Assembly: GCA_002381765.1 (NCBI GenBank)
Contig: DFXX01000020.1
Span: 1 to 64,000 of the forward strand
Reading direction: 5' to 3'
Source of the DNA: Bacteriovoracaceae bacterium UBA4097
GTDB taxonomy: Bacteria; Bdellovibrionota; Bacteriovoracia; Bacteriovoracales; Bacteriovoracaceae
Length of the DNA stretch: 64,000 nucleotides
Below the pieces are notes generated by a model. It did not search any database, was not told the DNA's origin, and worked only from the letters and a program-made list of their open reading frames with translations. Every line of letters begins with the position of its first letter. The first letter of the stretch is position 1. Made by a program: the position numbers and the translations under genes. Positions 59,081 through 64,000 of this stretch are shown here, piece by piece.

Positions 59081-60568
59081 ATGAAAACAGCTGCTCAACA
59101 GAACGAACTTGCTACTCTTTCAACAGTTCTTCTTTCTAATCTGGACGAAGTGATCTTTTTCTCTAAGTTGACTGGATATATCCAGGACATGCTTCAGGAG
59201 CACAAGGTTCTGGGTTTTGAAGCTCTTTCTGATGGTTCAACTCGTCTGATCGCTGAAAACGGTAAGGGACTTAGTAAAGATAAGGTTCTTGATAAAGGCC
59301 AGGGCCTTTCTGGATATGTTGCTCGTATGAAGCGCGCTTATTACTCAAATTCAGTAAAGCGTGATCCTTTAGCTTCTACTGGTATTCGTGATGAAGTAGT
59401 TGAAGCTGAACTATGTCTTCCTATTATGGTTGAAGGTTCGGTTATCGGAACTATCAATGTTCAGTCGGTAAAAAAAGACCGTAACTTCTCTGAAAGCGAC
59501 ATCGTTGTCATCAATGAAGTGCTTGCGGGCCTTCAGTCACCGATCAGAAATATGCATCTCTTCCTTATGGCAAAAAATTTGAACCGCGAACTTATGGGTC
59601 GCATCGAAGCTAAGGAAAAAGAGCTTTCTAAGCGTGTAGAAATTCAGGTGATCAATCGCTTTGAAGATAACTCACAGATGATTGGTCTTTCAAAAAACTT
59701 TCTAGAGATCGTTCAGACTGCTAAGAAGATCGCTTCTCAAGATTTCCCGGTTCTTCTGGAAGGATCGCATGGAGTAGGTAAGAAGATTCTTGCTAAGAAG
59801 ATCCATGGCTGGTCTGGTAAGAAAGGTGGTTGTGTTATCGCTTCTTGCTCAGCACTTAATGAAGCTCAGGCAGATCGTGAACTATTTAGCTCAAAAGGTC
59901 TGATGGTTCAGGCCAATGGTGGAACACTGATTATCGATGATATCGGTGCAACGACACTTCCTATTCAGATGAAAATTCTTCGTGCCTTGGTTTCAGGTGA
60001 AATGATCACTGTTGATACCGATGAGAAGATTGCTCTTAACGTAAGAATTATTGCAACTTCTAAGATCTCTATTAAGGAATTAGTTGAAGCTGGATCATTT
60101 AAGGAAGAGCTTTTCTACCGCTTGAATACACTTTCTCTTCGCATCCCGTCGCTTCGTGAGCGTCAGGAAGACATTAAAGTTATGGCCGAGTTCTTCTTGA
60201 ACCAGGGTAAGACTGAATCTAAAGTTCTTACTTCAGGTGCGATCGAGAAGCTTAACTCTTACTTCTGGCCAGGAAATGCTCATGAGCTTAAGAACATAAT
60301 GGAGCGCACCTATATCCTAACTGATGGTCAGTATATCGAAGCTTCTCATCTTCCAGAGTTCGCTCAAGAAGTGAAAGTAGAGAAGGAAGAGGCCCCCGTT
60401 AAGTTTAACGAATCTACTCTCTTTGATCTTGAGAAGAAGCACATTGTTGACACTCTTGATCATTTGAATGGGAATAAGACTCGCGCTGCTAAAGCCCTTG
60501 GAATTACAGTGAAAACTCTTTATAACAAGCTTCACAGCTATGGCATGATCGAGGCCCGTGAGCAGTAA
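59081..60568 (+). CDS. NtrC-type AAA+ regulator with GAF domain, lacking GAFTGA
   Basis: A 495-residue protein: N-terminal GAF (about 18-165: DKGQGLSGYVARM, GSVIGTINVQS), AAA+ domain (about 200-425) with EGSHGVGKK (Walker A), GGTLIIDDIG (Walker B, DD in place of DE), RIIATS and NTLSLRIPSLRERQEDI, and a Fis-type HTH (GNKTRAAKALGITVKTLYNKL). The L1 loop GAFTGA that contacts sigma54 is missing: ELFSSKGLMVQANGGT replaces a stretch about 13 residues longer. It therefore probably does not activate sigma54, and may act like TyrR at sigma70 promoters or have lost ATPase work. I chose ATG 59081, six bases after AAAGGGG, over ATG 59075. Confidence 0.85.
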   Translation: MKTAAQQNELATLSTVLLSNLDEVIFFSKLTGYIQDMLQEHKVLGFEALSDGSTRLIAENGKGLSKDKVLDKGQGLSGYVARMKRAYYSNSVKRDPLASTGIRDEVVEAELCLPIMVEGSVIGTINVQSVKKDRNFSESDIVVINEVLAGLQSPIRNMHLFLMAKNLNRELMGRIEAKEKELSKRVEIQVINRFEDNSQMIGLSKNFLEIVQTAKKIASQDFPVLLEGSHGVGKKILAKKIHGWSGKKGGCVIASCSALNEAQADRELFSSKGLMVQANGGTLIIDDIGATTLPIQMKILRALVSGEMITVDTDEKIALNVRIIATSKISIKELVEAGSFKEELFYRLNTLSLRIPSLRERQEDIKVMAEFFLNQGKTESKVLTSGAIEKLNSYFWPGNAHELKNIMERTYILTDGQYIEASHLPEFAQEVKVEKEEAPVKFNESTLFDLEKKHIVDTLDHLNGNKTRAAKALGITVKTLYNKLHSYGMIEAREQ

Positions 60569-60588
60569 GATCAAATATCCGGGAAAAC

Positions 60589-60617
60589 TTGAAGAGTTAT
60601 AGCGAAAAAAGTAAAAT
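60589..60617 (+). promoter_or_regulatory. Promoter of the small conserved gene
   Basis: TTGAAG (60589-60594), 17 bases, TAAAAT (60612-60617), 20 bases before the ATG of 60638. GGAGA precedes that ATG. Confidence 0.5.
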
Positions 60618-60637
60618 AACACGACTAGGAGACCATT

Positions 60638-60850
60638 ATGTCTAAAACTGTTGATACTACACCCAATGATAAAAACATCGCACCAGAAGCGATGACCATT
60701 AAAAACTTCAGAAGTAATGGTGATATTGAAAACTTTTATCGCTACATCCATGACAATGGATTACGTCGTGAAGCCTTTATGATGATGGAATATGCCATCA
60801 GTAAGGTTGCCAAGCTGAAGAAAGGCAAGCGTTCTAAAACTCTTCAATAA
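60638..60850 (+). CDS. Small basic uncharacterised protein
   Basis: A 70-residue protein with no signal peptide, ending in a basic tail (KVAKLKKGKRSKTLQ). The middle (TIKNFRSNGDIENFYRYIHDNGLRREAFMMMEYAISK) looks like two helices. AGGAGACC precedes the ATG, a promoter candidate lies 20 bases upstream and a terminator follows, so it is a single-gene unit. No family known; it could bind nucleic acid. Confidence 0.65.
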   Translation: MSKTVDTTPNDKNIAPEAMTIKNFRSNGDIENFYRYIHDNGLRREAFMMMEYAISKVAKLKKGKRSKTLQ

Positions 60851-60867
60851 AATAATCATAACTACTT

Positions 60868-60893
60868 AAAGAGCTCCATTGACGGGGCTCTTT
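60868..60893 (+). terminator. Intrinsic terminator after the small gene
   Basis: AAAGAGCTCC pairs with GGGGCTCTTT (10 bp, one G-T pair) across a 6-base loop. The downstream T run is short (CTTTCTATCT), so efficiency is uncertain. Confidence 0.65.
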
Positions 60894-60911
60894 CTATCTC
60901 GGCAAGGAAAC

Positions 60912-62336
60912 ATGGAAGTCCCTTCTAAAAGTAAAATCGTTTTTGATCCTCTCTATGGATTTATCAATTTAACAAATCTCGAATGGGAAATTATCCACAC
61001 TCCTTTTTATCAACGTCTGCGTTGGATTAAGCAGTTAGGATTTACCTTCTATACCTTTCCTGGAGCTGAACATTCTCGTTTTGGTCACTCGATTGGTGTT
61101 ATGTTTAATGCTCATAAAATTCTTCAACGACTAGGAAAGGCCGTACCTGAGAGAGATCTTTTTGATGATACCGTTCATTCATCCGAGAAGGCTTACCATC
61201 AAAATATTCGCCTAGCGGCCTTGCTTCATGACCTGGGAACATTCATGTTCTCCCATACTACTGAAATGGCCTATATTCGATATGGCGATACTACCAATGA
61301 TAAGAATGGGAAGGGACATCCGGATGATCACGAACATCTGGGCTCTTATATTATTAAAAATACCGATTTCCCAGGAGGGATTACCTTCATCCTCAAGGCC
61401 TATAAGATCGATCCTCAGAACATTTCTAATCTCGTTAAAGGCGTGGATCCAAGTATTCTCGCTAATCAAATCCTACATTCAGAGATCGATTGTGACCGTA
61501 TGGATTATCTTTTAAGAGACGCCCATTATTCGGGAATCAGATACGGAACTTATGATAGAGATTATCTTCTTCATCACTTCCGAGTGGCCAATATCAACGG
61601 TCACGACATCCTGACCATCAACCATAATGCTCTTCATGCTGTGGAAGATTTTCTTATGGCCCGCTTTGCCTGGTACTCTCAGGTTATTCGTTCAGCCAGA
61701 GGTGCCCGTTTTGATGCTATTGCTGAAGAGCTGACTTTCTATATGCTGGAAAAAGGAATGATTTATTCTTATTCTCAGCTGATGGAAATGATCTCCAATG
61801 AGCCTTACCAGTTCTATACTTTTAATGATCAATACTTCATGCAGCAGGTTCATCTTCATTATACCAATGGAGACTTTAATAAGAATCCTCGTATTAAAGA
61901 TATGGCCTACTCTCTTCTTTTTGAGAAGGCACCAAAGACCATTCGCTGTGAAGAATTCAAGCAGCGTATTTTGAGTCAAGATGAGGATCATGTTTATGAC
62001 AAGATCGTGAAGAAGGCTGAAGAGAAAATTCAGCAGATCAAAGATATCCTGAAGAAGAAGGGTACTGATAAAGATTGGATACTGGAAGATCTTCCCAAGA
62101 AAAATATCATCTTTGTTAAATCCCGCAGAAAGCTAGTTAAGTCTAAGACCAATGAGAATCTTCTACTGGAACGTGATCCGGCTAAGATCTTAATGGATAA
62201 TGGGGATGTCAAACTCTTAGGTGACGTTGAAAATTCAATAATTAGTGATCTTCAGACGAAGTTTAACTTCGTCCCGAATGTCTACTGTTCGGAATCTGCC
62301 TATGAACTGCTTCTCCAGGAAGGAATTATTTCTTAG
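60912..62336 (+). CDS. HD-domain (dNTPase/SAMHD1-like) phosphohydrolase
   Basis: A 474-residue protein with the SAMHD1-like HD pattern: EHSRFGHSIGV (first His), ALLHDLGTFMFSHT (HD pair) and SEIDCDRMDYLLRDAHYSG (Asp). Active dNTPases usually read GHGPFSH where this has GTFMFSH, so one catalytic His is Thr. The dNTP specificity and activity are thus uncertain. The C-terminal third (350-474) is helical with a charged linker. I set the start at ATG 60912 (AAGGAA before it). It is convergent with the UXS gene by 4 bases. Confidence 0.75.
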   Translation: MEVPSKSKIVFDPLYGFINLTNLEWEIIHTPFYQRLRWIKQLGFTFYTFPGAEHSRFGHSIGVMFNAHKILQRLGKAVPERDLFDDTVHSSEKAYHQNIRLAALLHDLGTFMFSHTTEMAYIRYGDTTNDKNGKGHPDDHEHLGSYIIKNTDFPGGITFILKAYKIDPQNISNLVKGVDPSILANQILHSEIDCDRMDYLLRDAHYSGIRYGTYDRDYLLHHFRVANINGHDILTINHNALHAVEDFLMARFAWYSQVIRSARGARFDAIAEELTFYMLEKGMIYSYSQLMEMISNEPYQFYTFNDQYFMQQVHLHYTNGDFNKNPRIKDMAYSLLFEKAPKTIRCEEFKQRILSQDEDHVYDKIVKKAEEKIQQIKDILKKKGTDKDWILEDLPKKNIIFVKSRRKLVKSKTNENLLLERDPAKILMDNGDVKLLGDVENSIISDLQTKFNFVPNVYCSESAYELLLQEGIIS

Positions 62337-63280
62337 AGGATTTCTTTGAAGTAGTTAATAGTCTTTATAAGTCCTTCTTCCAACCGCACTTTTGGTTCCC
62401 AATTAAGAACTCTCTTGGCCAGTGAGATCTCTGGTAGTCTTTGCTTAGGATCATCCATAGGGAGAGTTTGAAAACTGATTTTAGAATGAGATCCCGTAAG
62501 TTTAACCACTAGTTGCGCCAGTTCAAGGATAGTGAATTCGGTAGGATTTCCAATATTCACCGGACCGGTAAATGAAGAAGGAGTATGCATGGACCGGATC
62601 ATGCCTTCGATTAAATCGTCTACGTACTGGAATGATCTTGTTTGCATTCCATCACCATAAACGGTGAGGTCTTGATTCTTTAGGGCCTGGACAATGAAAT
62701 TACTCACCACCCGCCCATCATTAGGATGCATCCTTGGGCCATAGGTATTAAAGATTCGAACCACCTTAATTTTCACATTATGCTGACGATGGTAATCAAA
62801 GAATAAAGTCTCAGCACATCTTTTACCTTCATCATAGCAACTGCGAATTCCAATAGGGTTAACCCGTCCCCAGTAATCCTCAGGCTGAGGGTGCACTTCG
62901 GGGTCTCCATAGACCTCGGAAGTTGAAGCTTGAAGAATCGTGGCATTGGTTCTTTTCGCTAGACCGAGCATATTGATCGCCCCATGCACGGATGTCTTAG
63001 TTGTTTGCACGGGATCGAATTGGTAATGGATGGGGGATGCCGGGCAAGCGAGATTGTAGATTTGGTCGACCTCTACATAGTAGGGAAGGGTAATATCATG
63101 TCGGACAAATTCAAAATAAGGATTACTCATCAGATGAGCAATATTGCTTTTCTGGCCGGTAAAAAGATTGTCGGCACAGATGACATCACATTCCTCTTGC
63201 AACAACCGCTCACACAAATGGGAGCCAATAAAGCCTGCGCCTCCAGTAACTAAAACTCGTTTTCTGATAAATTCCTTCAA
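62333..63280 (-). CDS. UDP-glucuronate decarboxylase (UXS)
   Basis: A 315-residue SDR with the NAD site VLVTGGAGFIGSHLCE, YNLACPASPIHYQ, STSEVYGDPEVHPQ, the YxxxK active site SCYDEGKRCAE and RIFNTYGPRMHPNDGRVV. It makes UDP-xylose from UDP-glucuronate, feeding surface polysaccharide or lipid A modification. This agrees with the GT-C glycosyltransferase and LapB in the window. Two hundred residues match the UXS family strongly; related UDP-sugar epimerases are a less likely alternative. Upstream on the minus strand, TTGGAA and TAAACT (17-base spacer, near 63340-63370) could be its promoter. Confidence 0.9.
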   Translation of the reverse strand: MKEFIRKRVLVTGGAGFIGSHLCERLLQEECDVICADNLFTGQKSNIAHLMSNPYFEFVRHDITLPYYVEVDQIYNLACPASPIHYQFDPVQTTKTSVHGAINMLGLAKRTNATILQASTSEVYGDPEVHPQPEDYWGRVNPIGIRSCYDEGKRCAETLFFDYHRQHNVKIKVVRIFNTYGPRMHPNDGRVVSNFIVQALKNQDLTVYGDGMQTRSFQYVDDLIEGMIRSMHTPSSFTGPVNIGNPTEFTILELAQLVVKLTGSHSKISFQTLPMDDPKQRLPEISLAKRVLNWEPKVRLEEGLIKTINYFKEIL

Positions 63281-63444
63281 GCAAACCTCGGCTGAATAGT
63301 AGGAGTTAAGAATAGCATATCGCAGATCGATTTAGTCAGTTTATATCCCATTCTTTACTTTTCCAATTAAGTCTCGGTACAATGTTTGCATACTGTTAAA
63401 TGAGTTCCATGAAGGAGCTCCGAATTATAAGGCAGGTTTCACGG

Positions 63445-64000
63445 ATGTTAACCGGTCGAAGTGTTCCCTCTCAAGCAGGGACAAAGCAGCAAAATTATTT
63501 GTTTCATCTGGATAATCTTTCGGTGGAATACGGCTCTCTTAAGGCCTTGAAGTCAGTCCAATTGACCATTTATCCTGGCGAAATTCTTTTTGTTACAGGC
63601 CCATCTGGTGCCGGAAAGACCTCACTTTTAAGTGTGTTGGGGGGCCATTTAGAGCCCACTACGGGAAAGGCGATACTTCCTCATCAGAGATCTTCTAAGC
63701 ATTTTGTTTCAACCGTTTTTCAAGATCTGCGCCTTTTGCAGAAAAAAACCTGCGAAGATAATATGTGGATGGCCTATGATGCTTCCATTTATAATTCCAA
63801 AAATGATTTCTACCGAGATCTGGAAGATCTCTCCCGCATGCTTCAGGTTCAGGATTTTTTAGGAAGAAAAATCGAGGACTGTAATGGTGGTCTTAAGCAA
63901 AAAGTGGCGATGATTCGTGCTCTCTTATGTAAACCAACAGCACTTCTGGCCGATGAGCCTACCAGTTCCCTAGATAAGGATAATTCCTATCGTCTCTTCG
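63445..64000 (+). CDS. FtsE-like ABC transporter ATPase (truncated by window edge)
   Basis: The reading frame runs from ATG 63445 off the window end (185 codons). It has Walker A GPSGAGKTS, Q-loop TVFQDLRLLQKKT, the signature NGGLKQKVAMIRALL (LSGGQ replaced by NGGLK) and Walker B ALLADEPTSSLD. The Q-loop and DEPTSSLD are like FtsE and LolD-type ATPases that act with FtsX-like or lipoprotein-release partners. Which one is not decidable from the part seen, and the downstream permease would lie outside the window. The frame is open with no stop in view. Confidence 0.8.
   Translation, partial: MLTGRSVPSQAGTKQQNYLFHLDNLSVEYGSLKALKSVQLTIYPGEILFVTGPSGAGKTSLLSVLGGHLEPTTGKAILPHQRSSKHFVSTVFQDLRLLQKKTCEDNMWMAYDASIYNSKNDFYRDLEDLSRMLQVQDFLGRKIEDCNGGLKQKVAMIRALLCKPTALLADEPTSSLDKDNSYRLF

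Noticed and set aside
60912..62336. Phage-defence island around the HD dNTPase-like gene
   Set aside because: Neighbours are ordinary housekeeping and envelope genes; no toxin, helicase or CBASS-type partner is seen.
63354..63420. Promoter and hairpin before the ABC ATPase gene
   Set aside because: A TACAAT and a GAGTTCC/GGAGCTC fold can be drawn, but -35 and termination features are weak.

Overview
The window looks like chromosome from a member of Bdellovibrionota, most plausibly Bacteriovoracales (Bacteriovorax/Peredibacter-like predatory bacteria). This is an inference from the gene mix, not a proven placement. The base composition is low-to-moderate in GC. Genes are packed with overlapping starts and stops, no gene-free stretch exceeds about 200 bases, and several genes start with TTG or GTG. 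The content includes a myxobacteria-like Ser/Thr kinase, a GYF/PilZ protein, FHA-GGDEF signalling, many outer-membrane barrels and lipoproteins, a large fatty-acid and branched-chain acyl-CoA degradation set, and a Tol system. I saw no rRNA, tRNA, CRISPR array, insertion sequence or prophage.

Layout. 1-5.6 kb: a GT-C membrane glycosyltransferase and a three-gene minor (pseudo)pilin operon led by a very large GspK/PilX-like protein. 5.7-8 kb: an unknown protein coupled to a degenerate HD-GYP-like protein. 8-10 kb: two tandem paralogous outer-membrane proteins, each with its own terminator and a matching upstream element. 10-13 kb: a CAT-like acyltransferase, a MAPEG protein, a small barrel, a peroxiredoxin-glutaredoxin hybrid and a DUF4156-like lipoprotein. 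13-17.6 kb: a porin, a small PstS-like binding protein and a hybrid-free sensor histidine kinase, facing a MerR/B12-binding regulator that is divergent from acetyl-CoA synthetase. 19.6-22.6 kb: a GFA protein, two TPM proteins with LemA, and ribosomal protein S20.

22.7-31 kb: a beta-oxidation operon (3-hydroxyacyl-CoA dehydrogenase, enoyl-CoA hydratase, acyl-CoA dehydrogenase), a histone-H1-like tail protein with a putative zinc finger, thiolase coupled to a cNMP-binding protein, and a von Willebrand-A lipoprotein. 31-38 kb: GYF-GYF-PilZ, an alpha/beta hydrolase, a lipoprotein, a Ser/Thr kinase with a PEGA domain, the PEP-synthase regulatory kinase/phosphorylase and a di-haem peroxidase. 37.4-45.5 kb: a minus-strand run (acyl-CoA dehydrogenase, pgi, FHA-GGDEF, mutL, miaA), an HNH endonuclease and an isovaleryl-CoA-dehydrogenase-like gene. 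45.6-49.8 kb: a possible TIM-barrel glycoside-hydrolase-like protein, a zincin and rlmN. 50-59 kb: a PLD protein with an EF-hand-like loop, SppA, LapB-like, and an envelope run ending in tolQ-tolR-tolA/tonB-tolB without pal. 59-64 kb: an NtrC-type AAA+ regulator lacking the sigma54-contacting GAFTGA loop, a small conserved protein, an HD-domain nucleotidase-like protein, UDP-glucuronate decarboxylase, and a truncated FtsE-like ABC ATPase at the window edge.

How they fit together. The acyl-CoA dehydrogenases, hydratase, dehydrogenase, thiolase, acetyl-CoA synthetase and PEP-synthase regulator suggest carbon flow from fatty acids, leucine-type acyl-CoAs and acetate to acetyl-CoA and gluconeogenesis, as expected for an organism living on prey or protein/lipid-rich food. 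The envelope genes (Tol, LapB, SppA, LemA/TPM, porins) form the second theme, and c-di-GMP/cNMP/phospho-signalling proteins the third. The most unusual items are the GAFTGA-less AAA+ regulator, the histone-tail/zinc-finger protein, the EF-hand PLD, the giant minor-pilin cluster and the unassigned 569-residue hydrolase-like protein.
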